From Penaeus vannamei (taxonomy: Eukaryota; Arthropoda; Malacostraca; Decapoda; Penaeidae), in NCBI RefSeq assembly GCF_042767895.1, contig NC_091555.1, forward strand, positions 17,388,969 to 17,403,968: DNA of 15,000 nt, in the 5' to 3' direction. The notes under the pieces are model-generated. The model was not told where the DNA came from and ran no database searches. It saw nothing but the letters and a program-made list of their open reading frames with translations. The translations under genes were made by a program, and so were the position numbers. Shown in pieces: positions 7,541 through 15,000 of this stretch (within the stretch, counting starts at the first letter, position 1; the number at the start of each line of letters is the position of its first letter).

Positions 7541-8088
7541 TAATGATAATAATAAAAGTGATAATAATAGTAGCAATACTGATTGTAATTATGATAACAT
7601 AATGATAATGATGGTAATAAAAATAGTAATGGTAATGTATATCATGATTATGATAGTAACAACAGTAATACTGATGATGATTATAATGAAAATGATAATT
7701 TTAGATGAGTATGAGAATAACCATGATGAATGTAATAGTAATGTTAATGATAATAATGATAATAATAACGCTAATAATAAGTATAATAAAGAGAATACTA
7801 CTAATGATAGTAACGATAATAATAAAGATAATGATGGTGATGATAATGATAATAATAACAGTAATAATACTGCTTCTTCTGCTGCTGCTTCAGATGATGA
7901 TGATGATAATGGTGATGATTATGGTGATGGTGGTGGAGATAATGATGATGATGATAGTAATAATGATAATGAAATAATCATAGTATATAATGATATTAAT
8001 GCCAATAATATTAGTTATAATGATAATGGTGATATTAATAAAAACGATAATAATAATAATAGTGATAATGACAACAATGATACCAATG
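7541..8088. repeat. (AAT/GAT)n trinucleotide array
   Basis: GATAATAAT, AATGATGAT and GTAATA units repeat with many substitutions; GAT is densest near 7893-7958. An ATG-led frame of 201 codons (7602-8207) crosses it, reading Met/Ile-rich and then Asn/Asp-rich sequence. That is exactly what AAT/GAT repeats give in phase, so it is not called a gene. The orientation is opposite to the ATT array at 4743-5290. Confidence 0.95.
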
Positions 8089-8390
<302 letters not shown>

Positions 8391-8424
8391 CACGTTCATA
8401 CACATGTTACGAATTTGTTAGAAT

Positions 8425-8505
8425 CCTATGCTATTATTATCATCATTTTTATCATCATTGTTATCATCGTCATCGTCATTATTACTATTTTTGTGGTCAC
8501 TATCA
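8425..8505. repeat. Short (ATT/ATC)n array
   Basis: TATTATTATCATCATTTTTATCATC and similar units, with TCGTCATCGTCAT in the centre. Its orientation is opposite to the GAT array at 8955-9180, so the two flank the purine tract as a loose inverted pair. Confidence 0.85.
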
Positions 8506-8539
8506 GCATCCTTCTTCCTCGAGGCAAGTGCACAACACT

Positions 8540-8935
8540 GAAGTAGTTAAAAGGGAGGTAAGAAGAGAAGGAAGAAGGTAAAGAAGAAAGGAAGGGAAAA
8601 GAGAAGGAAGGGGAGAAGAAAGGGGTCTAGATAAGAAAGGTGAGGGAGTTAGAAACGAGGGATAAAGGAGCTTCAAGAGGGAAAAGGGGGAGGAGGAGGA
8701 ACCTTAAAGAGGAAGATGAGGTGAGTTAAGGGGAAAGGGAGGGGGATGGAAAGGACTGAGAGAGGAAGTAGGGATGGGCGAGGGAGGAAAGGGGATAGGG
8801 GAGCGAAGGAGAAGGGGAGATTAAGAAGGATAGAGGAGGCAGGTGGGAGGGGATGGACGTAGGGCTTAGAGTGGGAAGGAAGGAGTGAATTTAAGGAAGA
8901 TTTGGGAGAGGAGACGAGAGGTAGAATCTCCTTGG
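8540..8935. repeat. Purine-rich GA tract
   Basis: The plus strand is GGGAGG, GAAGGA and AAGAAG throughout, with only scattered pyrimidines. The minus-strand Leu/Pro/Ser frame is compositional. No gene is present. Confidence 0.9.
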
Positions 8936-8954
8936 GTCCAGCTAGTAACAATAA

Positions 8955-9185
8955 GGAAGATGATGATGATGATGACAGTAATAATAGAGATACCAATGAT
9001 GATGATGATGGTAATGATAATAATAATATTATTATTAATATTGATGATAATAATGGTAATGATGATAATGATAATAATAATAATAATAATAATAATGCTA
9101 ACATAGATAGCTATGCCGGGAATGATAATAATTATACTAATAATAATGATAATAGTAATAATAAGGATAATGATGATGATCGCGA
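8955..9185. repeat. (GAT/AAT)n trinucleotide array
   Basis: GATGATGATGATGATGAC at the start becomes AATAATAATAAT in the centre (9073-9096) and mixed GATAATAAT at the end. Asn/Asp-rich and Ile-rich frames arise from it. Confidence 0.95.
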
Positions 9186-10600
9186 AGCAATGGTTGAAAT
9201 AGTTTAGATAACAATTATATTCAAATTTGAACAATGAAATGTGGACTCAATCAAATTACATTCTCTGGTTGCTAAGAGCGCTATTCATACTTGCACTACA
9301 ATTCTAAATCCTCACTGAAAAGTAATTAAAATTTGAATCTACAAGTCAGCTCGCGTTAAAGAGAAACAAGTACCCAAGAACGTGTTATCACAATTATTAC
9401 CGCTTTAATTATAATTATTACCGCCTTCGTAACGATAATTACAAACCAGCAACAGTAGCCAAATGGGGCTGTACAGTACAAGTGGTAGTACAATAGCAGA
9501 AGAAGTGGTAATACTTGTATTTCATCAATCGCCTTGTTACTTTTTGTTACCAATGCCAGTGTAATTAAGAATTATAGTTAAGATGAAAGTACCGATGCTT
9601 CTGTTCTTATTACCTGGTAAAGTTATGCGGCCACTTTTTTAGGACTGTGCGAGATACACATTTCTCTGCCTATCTATCTGATAGATATACATTTATCTGT
9701 CTATCTGTCCGTTAGATGTGCATGTGTAGACTAATAGATATTGATCTGTTTTTGTGTATATGCATGTCCATATAATGAATATTCACTGGGGTCGGCCTCG
9801 CAAAATTTTAACAAACCGGCCGATAAGCACTACTGCGTTGCTTTGGAATATTATAGCTTTGTTGATTTTTACGTTTCCTTGTCATCGGTATTTTCGTCAC
9901 TACTCGTTTTATTGCCAGGAATTTTGAATTGCAATTTAAACCGAGAGCATATCAGAGGAACCGAAGGAATTCCCTGGGCATTTACCGCAGGATCCCTTCG
10001 GCAAGCATTCCAAAACTCTACGGGTTTTCCGCCCCGCTTTATAACTAAGGCCTTTTGAAATACATGAATATGATACTCTTGCACACCCCGGATTTAGTAT
10101 GTAGTGACATCACTTCGCTGCCGAAATATTAAATGTGGCTACTGTGATAAGTTAGCCCGAATGGCAAAGACATGACTAGACGCAAAATTTCTTATACGAG
10201 AAAGAATTAGTTTGGGGATAATAAAATATATTATGCCTCCCTGTCTGGAAGGGTGGAGGCTGAACGAGTGTCGAGTTTTTGTGTTCAAAATGCTGTGGAT
10301 TCCTAAAGGTGATCTATCGTTTCTCTTCTCGTATTGATAATTATTTTTTAAACTGATAATAGTATACTGTTGATGTTGGATTATTGTCGTTATCATCACC
10401 ATTAATACACCAGCATAGCAGAAGAAATTATTTTAACAAAATTAAATGTACTTAGACATTCCTTTGTATTCAAAAGTCCCCTTGACTGTTATAAGAAGTC
10501 AGTCGCAATGTCTTTTATTTTCGGTCGCTTTAAATCCCATGTGACTCAGTTTAAATTCGTTTTCACAAAGAAGTGAAAGACATTGTATAATAAAGTCAAG
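9186..10600. other. Longest unique stretch; no gene recognised
   Basis: About 1.4 kb of mixed, mildly A/T-rich sequence. I checked for conserved protein motifs, tRNA boxes and terminal repeats and found none. The longest frames (9741-10058 plus, 9869-10084 minus, 10139-10402 minus) have no recognisable domain, and at least the first begins at a non-ATG codon. Minor structure: AATTATTACCGC is repeated at 9392 and 9413, a TATC/TCTG patch lies at 9669-9710, and a CCGAAGG/CCTTCGG inverted pair spans 9961-10001. It is probably intergenic or intronic. Confidence 0.5.
9669..9712. repeat. Degenerate TATC/TCTG tetranucleotide patch
   Basis: CTATCTATCTGATAGATA followed by TTATCTGTCTATCTGTCCG. It contains a small TATCTATC/GATAGATA inverted pair. 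Confidence 0.65.
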
Positions 10601-10605
10601 GACAC

Positions 10606-10960
10606 GCACACAAAGAGAGAGAGAGAAGGAGGTAAAGGGAGGGAGAAGGAGAGAGAGAGAGAAAGAGAGCGAGAGAGGGGGGAAGAGAGTGAGGAAGAGA
10701 GAGGGGGAAGAGAGCGAGAGCGACGGGGAGAGAAAGAGAGGGAGAAGAGTGTGTGGGAGAGAGGGAGAGAGAGAAGGGGAAGAGAGTGAGAGAGAGAGGG
10801 GGGGAGGGAGAGAGAGAGAGAAATGGAGAGAAAGAGAGAGAGGGAAGGGATGAAAGAGAGAATAAGGGAGTGAGTAACTGAGAGAGAGAGCGAAAGTGAG
10901 AGAAAGAAGAAAAGGAGAAGGAAATGAGGAAGAAAAAAAAGGAAGACAGCACGAGAGTCA
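10606..10960. repeat. (GA)n-based purine tract
   Basis: GAGAGAGA, GAAGGAGA and GGGGGAGG blocks with occasional GTGAG or GCGAG. Both the Glu/Arg-rich plus frames and the Ser/Leu-rich minus frame are repeat artefacts. No gene is present. Confidence 0.9.
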
Positions 10961-10964
10961 GAAT

Positions 10965-11160
10965 GAGATCAGACCCCGTCAAGGCGTCGAGTTCGTCCCG
11001 GGCCGTGGGTGCACTGCATGACCCAAGGAGGGGGGGAGGGGGAGAGGGGACAATGGGGGGAGCTTTACTGGGTCGTGACCCGTGAGTCGGTGTCGTGCTT
11101 GTTGCGTTTCGGGTCGTGAGGAGCGTCGTTTGGCCGAGATTAGCTCCTCCGCGATCCTGT
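10965..11160. other. Unique CpG-rich segment
   Basis: Mixed sequence with many CpGs (GTCAAGGCGTCGAGTTCGTCC, GGGTCGTGACCCGTGAGTCG) and a G-rich run at 11025-11060. GGGTCGTGACCC at 11070-11081 is a near-perfect palindrome. No gene is recognised. Confidence 0.45.
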
Positions 11161-11280
11161 CAGCGATACACACACTCGCGGACACAGAATCAGATGCACA
11201 CGTACGCAGATGCACGTCCACACGCAGAAACGCTCACACGAGGAGAAACACACATACATACACACGCGCGCGCGCGCCGT
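11160..11280. repeat. CA-rich patch ending in (CG)6
   Basis: CACACTCG, CACGTACGCAGATGCACG and CACATACATACACAC lead into (CG)6 at 11265-11276. The segment 11249-11277 is strictly alternating purine-pyrimidine and is a strong candidate for Z-DNA. A run of CG is striking in an otherwise A/T- and GA-dominated window. Confidence 0.75.
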
Positions 11281-11760
11281 CGTGCTTACATTTGAGAGTT
11301 CGGACACGCGCGCCCAGACGGTTCCCGGGGCTCCCTCTCGGCGCCCGGTGAAGGGAAGGTGAATCCGGACGAGCCCTTGCGAACGGTGGTCATGCAGAAA
11401 CTCGCGGCCGCATGCACGAACGTACGTCTAATATATTGCATGACTGTCAGTACAACAGGACTCGGAGGGAAGGGGAGGGGGGGCGGGGGCTGCTCCTGAC
11501 ACGGGGCCTCCATGTCTGCCAAGAAAATGAACGCGGGGATATACATAAAAGCCGCGACGGCTGCAGCGGCGGGGCGAGCGCACGATGGGGCCGCCATGAA
11601 TATGCAAGCGCGCTCAGGCCCCGTTTGATCGTTCCGCCGCCGGTTTGAAGGGAAAATATTGACGGACGGACGTTCACGCAAGCGCAAGCGAGGTGGGATT
11701 ATGCATAAAATAATGATCAAAGTTCAGCCGGCGAGTCGTGCTTGAAGAACCTGAAATCGC
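11281..11760. other. GC/CpG-rich unique segment, possible regulatory region
   Basis: About 480 bp with many CpGs, a NotI-type GCGGCCGC (11404-11411) and few repeats. It contrasts with the rest of the window. Motif matches cluster at its 3' end: GCCGCCATGAAT (YY1/Pho-like, 11590-11601), GGGATTA (Otx/Bicoid core, 11695-11701), TTATGCATAA (perfect palindrome, 11699-11708), and TGATCAAAGTTCA (TCF/LEF core and DR1/HNF4-like, 11714-11726). A frame of 144 codons on the minus strand (11286-11720) has no recognised domain. I favour a promoter or enhancer over coding, with low certainty. Confidence 0.35.
11695..11726 (+). promoter_or_regulatory. Cluster of Otx-like, TCF-like and DR1-like motifs
   Basis: Within 32 bp: GGGATTA (K50 homeodomain core), the overlapping palindrome TTATGCATAA, and TGATCAAAGTTCA. 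The last contains both ATCAAAG (TCF/LEF) and CAAAGTTCA (HNF4/RXR DR1-like). The matches are seen directly; binding is inference. Confidence 0.25.
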
Positions 11761-11811
11761 TTGCGGTAAATGCGTCGGCAGCGAATTCCAAGGGGTCTGC
11801 GTGGATTATGT

Positions 11812-11828
11812 TTTTTTTTTTTTTTTTG
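11812..11828 (+). repeat. Poly-T run
   Basis: Seventeen consecutive T on the plus strand, directly before a degenerate TTA/ATT segment. It could be the A-tail of a retrocopy on the minus strand, but no element body or target duplication is visible. Confidence 0.7.
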
Positions 11829-11829
11829 C

Positions 11830-12090
11830 TTTATTATTATATGACTGCTATCGTCATTGACAGCCGTTTCATAATCTCCATTATTATTTTGCATCTTCCG
11901 TGTCGCATTTGTTGTTGTTCTGTTCCCGATGCTGTTGTTATTATCAAGATTTGTTGTATTTTAATTATTATTATCACTACCATCATTGTTTATATTATTA
12001 CCATCAGTATCAATAGTAGCAGTAGCAGTGGTAGAAGTAAAAGCAGTAGTAGCAGGTCCTGTGCTAGAAGCAGCAGCAACATATGTTGTA
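11830..12090. repeat. Degenerate trinucleotide region (ATT, then AGC/AGT)
   Basis: ATTATTATTT and TTATTATTATC units with unique interruptions give way to AGTAGCAGTAGCAGTGG and AGCAGTAGTAGCAGG (12014-12057). The Ser-rich plus frame is a repeat artefact. Confidence 0.75.
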
Positions 12091-12094
12091 TCAT

Positions 12095-12600
12095 GTTATC
12101 ACCGGTAACATAATATTGGTTTTAGCAACCCTATTAGCGCTGCATTATCCCGAGCGACACCCGACCTAAGCAAAGCATGGGGCGTGTTGCTCCTCCAGCG
12201 GCGGCATTTGCACAGACCTGACGAAATCGCGGCTCAGCTGCGCCTAAGCAAACGCGCCTGACCTCCACTGGCCCAAAGGCGTCTGTTTGCCGTTGGGTTT
12301 CCGAAGGGCGTGCGGGCCGGACCAGCGGCGATTTCCTTCGGCGTTTTCCTGGTGGCGATGATTTGCCTCAGCCGAGCGGGGGGGGGAGGCAAGCGGCCCG
12401 TTCTCTTCAGTCAGCTGCCTTGTTTGTTAGGCAACTGCGTATCGATACACTGTAGATTGTCCACAGTGCATCGGTTGGTTGGGGAGGATTATACGGAAAG
12501 TGACTGTTGCGACAGGACCTATTTTCTTATTTGTAATGCTTTCATAGTAATCTTCGTAAATATCAAGGCTTTAGTCATTTATTTATCTATTCATTTACAT
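12095..12600. other. Unique, partly GC-rich stretch; no gene supported
   Basis: Mixed sequence with a CpG-rich core at 12140-12410. CCTAAGCAAA occurs twice (12164-12173 and 12242-12251). CAGCTG (E-box) is at 12235-12240. A frame of 104 codons at 12310-12624 has a hydrophobic, signal-like beginning and scattered cysteines, but it starts at GTG; the first ATG lies inside the hydrophobic part. No domain is recognised. Confidence 0.45.
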
Positions 12601-13255
12601 AGAGATGGATTGTGTTGTGGGTAAGATACTTACACACAACACAAACCTAAAAGTGACGAACGAATATTAATGAAACGAATATCTTAGCAATGCCCATGCC
12701 TCGGGAAGAAGGTGCTAAGATTGTGTAAGTGATCGTGTTCGACGAGGAGATTTTAGGGTCTTTCAACTTGAGACAATGTACGGCGAGTGACGATCATGCT
12801 AAGGGATCCAGATTGGGGATAGATATGTTCAGCAGAAAAAAAAGGATGGATGACCACGGAGGCCTACGCTTCAGATGCCTTTCTAGCCTAGCATGGATGG
12901 CGTCGTTGTGAGAAGGAGGAAAGCACAAGGGAGGCGAGGGAGTAACAGAGGAGGAGTGGAAGAGGAGGAAGACAGTCACAGACAGTCACTTGTCACTTGC
13001 CGTGCAGAACCGTTGCAAATAAAACTAACGTGTATTTTAATGATGATAATGAGTACTTTTCGACATCAAATTTCGGGTTATGCTTCGATTAAGAACTGCA
13101 TAAACAGAGTTCAATTGCTGGACTGATATTGCATATTCGGTAGTTTGCATGCAGGCATATAACCGATACGATTTCCATAAAAGGCAAGTGCAGTGAGGAT
13201 AAAAATAAAGTGTATTCTAGATAACGAGACATGCAAATAAGGGCGATGCGAAAGA
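12600..13255. other. Unique stretch, no gene seen
   Basis: Ordinary mixed sequence with a short GA-rich part at 12911-12971 and A/T-rich parts later. The frames are short (at most 77 codons), overlap on both strands, and show no known motif. The one at 12729 begins with GTG. Confidence 0.45.
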
Positions 13256-13494
13256 GAAATGGAAAGAGAGAGAGAGAAAGGGACGATCATCGACGTCATT
13301 AGAGTAAGAATAAACAAAATTAAAAGATAGAAATTCATAAAACGGGAAAACCAAACAAACGTCGAATGAAAAGATGAAGAAGCAAGCAGAATTCTTTAAA
13401 ACAACGATAAGCAGAGCGCAGAAGTCGTGTCCTTATCTCCCCAAGCCCCCTCCCCATTCCCCAGCCGATCCTCGTACGCCAAACACGTCTCCCC

Positions 13495-13495
13495 A

Positions 13496-13531
<36 letters not shown>
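13495..13531. repeat. (ACGC)9 microsatellite
   Basis: An uninterrupted ACGC tetranucleotide of about nine units. It alternates purine and pyrimidine and each unit carries a CpG, so it is both Z-DNA-prone and a dense methylation target. Confidence 0.95.
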
Positions 13532-13532
<1 letters not shown>

Positions 13533-13611
13533 GACCTCCACAGGCGGGCAGCGGAGGAGCGAGGAGCCGTTGACCCGAAACTCGGTGGACTTATGTAATA
13601 GATGAGAGACC

Positions 13612-13880
13612 TTTCCCTTACTCCCTTTCCCTTACCTCCTTTCTCCAACCCCCTTTCTCCTTACCTCTTTTCCCTTACCCCCTTTCCCCTACCTCCTTTC
13701 TGCAACCCCTACCCCTTTCCCCTATACCTTTTTTCCCTACCTGCTTTCCCCTACCCCCTTTCCCTTACCCTTTCCCTTACCCCTTCCCTTACTCCTTTCT
13801 CCGTACCCGCACCCTTGCCTCCTTACCCCCCCCCTTTCTCTATCACATTGTTACCCCCTATCCCTCCCTTCTCCCCCCCC
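13612..13880. repeat. Pyrimidine array of CCTTTCCCTTACC type
   Basis: CCCTTTCCCTTACC, CCTTTCTCCAACC and CCTTTCCCCTACC blocks repeat. ACCTCCTTTCT(C/G)CAACCC recurs at 13634 and 13691, a 57 bp period, followed by a third, longer and more diverged unit. In the plus frame from 13602 this reads 19-residue blocks beginning SLTPFPLPPF. The frame is compositional, and it ends in C-runs. Confidence 0.8.
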
Positions 13881-14010
13881 CCTCCTTGACAAAAATGCCC
13901 CAGATCGGACGTGGCGGAAAGGTGCCTACCCAGTCTCCTTGAGTGCCACGGTGAAAGGAGCGAAGGAGTGCCACCATGTTGCTCTGCTCTCCCGCCCCTC
14001 ATCCTCATCC
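13881..14010. other. Short unique segment
   Basis: Mixed sequence (CTTGACAAAAATGCCCCAG, GAGTGCCACGGTGAAAGGAG) between two pyrimidine tracts. It has two GAGTGCCAC words, at 13940-13948 and 13966-13974. No gene is recognised. Confidence 0.5.
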
Positions 14011-14280
14011 TCGTCGTCATCATCATCATCATCATCTTCTTCTTCTTCTTCTTCTTCTTCTTCCTCCTCTTCCTCCCCTTCCCTCCTTTACCCCCTCCTC
14101 CTCCTCCTCCCCCTCCATCTCCTCCTCCTCCACCCTCCCCCTCCTCCTCCCTCCCCCTCCTCCTCCTCCTCCCTCCCCCTCCTCCTCCTCCTCCCTCCCC
14201 CTCCTCCTCCTCCTCCCTCCCCCTCCTCCTCCTCCCTCCCCTCCTTCACCCCCTCCTCCTCCCCCTCCCCCTCCTCCTCG
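14011..14280. repeat. CAT/CTT/CTC pyrimidine tract
   Basis: The trinucleotide changes along the tract: (CAT)n at 14018-14034, then (CTT)n at 14035-14060, then CTC-rich sequence to 14279. Inside the CTC part is a regular 22 bp unit, listed separately. Poly-Ser, poly-Pro and poly-Leu frames result. A pure polypyrimidine strand of this length is H-DNA-prone. Confidence 0.95.
14149..14233. repeat. 22 bp tandem array in the CTC tract
   Basis: CCCTCCCC starts at 14149, 14171, 14193, 14215 and then 14234 (spacings 22, 22, 22, 19), separated by CTCCTCCTCCTCCT. The exact 22 bp spacing indicates recent tandem duplication. Confidence 0.85.
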
Positions 14281-14364
14281 CCGCCGCAGGGGTCACACAT
14301 GATAGATCGCGCCCCAAGTCTGACCGTGAGGCGAAGGCGTGCGGGTGTCCTTCTTGATGTTGTA

Positions 14365-14640
14365 AGTGGGTAGATGGATGGATAGAGAGATTGAAAATGG
14401 ATAGACAGACAAATAGGTTGATAGAAGACTGATGGAAAGATAGGGAGGTCAATAGGTTGATAGGAGACTGGTGGAGAGATAGGGAGAAAAATAGGTTGAT
14501 AGGAGATTGATGGAAAGATAGAGAGGTGAATAGATAGATAGATGATGAATGAAGAGAAGAAAATACATTGATGGATAGACGGATACATAAATAGATAGAG
14601 GGTGGGTAGATGAATATATAGATAGATAGATAGATATGTT
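14365..14640. repeat. Degenerate GATA/GATG tetranucleotide region
   Basis: GATAGATA, GATGGATG and GACAGACA units with a 39 bp array in the middle (14412-14528). It ends in GATAGATAGATAGATA near 14620-14635. The Ser/Ile-rich minus frame comes from the repeat. Confidence 0.85.
14412..14528. repeat. 39 bp tandem array, 3 units
   Basis: AATAGGTTGATAG recurs at 14412, 14451 and 14490, and a diverged AATAGA begins at 14529: exactly 39 bp each time. Between copies is (A/G)GACTG(A/G)TGGA(A/G)AGATAGGGAG. As 39 is a multiple of three, the minus frame reads a 13-residue repeat with SYQPI in common. No coding evidence beyond that. Confidence 0.85.
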
Positions 14641-14825
14641 TCTTCTTCCTCTTCTTGTTGTTATTCTTTTTTTATGTATCTCCTCTTTCCCCTCTGCCTT
14701 CTCTTTATAGCTCGTTTTACTGTATGTATTTATCCGATATATATATTCGTTTTATTTTTGGACTATTTGATGATCAATGCTAAAACACGCCACTCCCAGT
14801 CGACCGAACAAACACACAGAGGCAC
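14640..14825. other. T-rich unique segment
   Basis: CTTCTTCCTCTTCTTGTTG leads into mixed A/T-rich sequence, then CACGCCACTCCCAGTCGACC. No gene or RNA is recognised. Confidence 0.45.
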
Positions 14826-14829
14826 CCTC

Positions 14830-14898
14830 CCACACGCACACACATACATATATATATATATGCATATACATATATAGATATAGATATGAATATAGCTA

Positions 14899-14996
<98 letters not shown>

Positions 14997-15000
14997 TGTT
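14830..15000. repeat. Compound CA-(TA)n-(TG)n block, cut by the window edge
   Basis: CACACGCACACACATACA at 14830-14847, TA-rich sequence with TAGATA interruptions, (AT)26 at 14902-14953 and (TG)20 at 14953-14992, then TGTTTGTGTT at the edge. The CA, TA, TG order is self-complementary, as in the block at 5573-5977. Within it ATATGAATA-TAGC-TATTCATAT (14884-14905) is a perfect 9 bp hairpin. Confidence 0.95.

Noticed and set aside
9186..10600. Transposon or retroelement remnant in the long unique stretch
   Set aside because: I found no reverse transcriptase, integrase or transposase motif and no terminal repeats. A repeat-library search would be decisive and could not be run.
11429..11451. TAATATATT with TCAGT downstream as a core promoter
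   Set aside because: The spacing is about 20 bp, shorter than the roughly 30 bp usual between TATA and initiator.
11286..11720. 144-codon minus-strand frame in the CpG-rich segment
   Set aside because: No recognisable domain; it probably reflects the low stop frequency of GC-rich DNA. Kept as a possible regulatory region instead.
11812..11828. T17 run as the tail of a minus-strand retroelement
   Set aside because: No element body, internal promoter or target-site duplication is visible.
12310..12624. Signal-peptide-like start with scattered cysteines, a possible small secreted peptide
   Set aside because: The frame starts at GTG. The first ATG (12358) falls within the hydrophobic part, no cysteine pattern is recognised, and there is no splice or expression support.
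13612..13880. CCTTACC-like units considered as telomeric sequence
   Set aside because: The arthropod telomere unit is TTAGG/CCTAA. The units here are irregular and lack that exact repeat.

Overview
This window looks like nuclear DNA of an animal with an extremely repeat-rich genome. About two thirds of it is simple-sequence or short tandem repeat: (TA)n, (CA/TG)n, (GA)n purine tracts, (ATT/AAT/GAT)n, (ACGC)n, CTC/CTT tracts and several minisatellites. The mix and density fit a decapod crustacean, most likely a penaeid shrimp. This is inference from repeat style, since no marker gene is present. There are no bacterial-type genes, no tRNA or rRNA that I can recognise, no CRISPR array and no transposon with readable protein motifs.

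Layout: 1-388 is a pyrimidine tract with a 66-68 bp minisatellite. 440-2390 is a long purine tract with a 30 bp array (471-590) and a 32 bp minisatellite (about 1225-1790). 2390-3600 mixes short unique pieces, a GAGGGM hexamer tract and a G16 run. 3600-4020 is purine-rich and ACAG-rich. 4116-4509 is a 12 bp array that reads Lys-Ile-Glu-Pro-like tetrapeptides. 4740-5290 is ATT/ATC repeat. 5573-5977 is a roughly 400 bp (TA)n/(TG)n/(CA)n block containing a long near-perfect palindrome. 5980-7440 is mostly unique, with C/G homopolymers, a few candidate binding sites and one possible short first exon (7369-7455). 7541-8088 is GAT/AAT repeat, and 8247-8386 is a (CA)70-like array. 8425-9190 is ATC, purine and GAT repeat in succession. 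9190-10600 is the longest unique stretch. 10606-10960 is a GA tract. 10970-11760 is a GC- and CpG-rich unique stretch that may be regulatory. 11830-12090 is degenerate trinucleotide repeat and 12100-13490 is largely unique. 13495-14280 holds (ACGC)n and pyrimidine arrays. 14360-14640 has GATA-like repeats with a 39 bp array. 14830-15000 is a second CA-TA-TG block that runs off the window edge.

I find no complete gene. The long open frames here are by-products of repeats that lack stop codons, and several of them begin at GTG or TTG. The window is best read as intergenic or intronic DNA. The points most worth a second look are the tetrapeptide-phase 12 bp array, the 114 bp TG-TA-CA palindrome, the very long strand-asymmetric purine block, and the short ATG-led candidate exon. 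I did not find convincing evidence of a new biological system.
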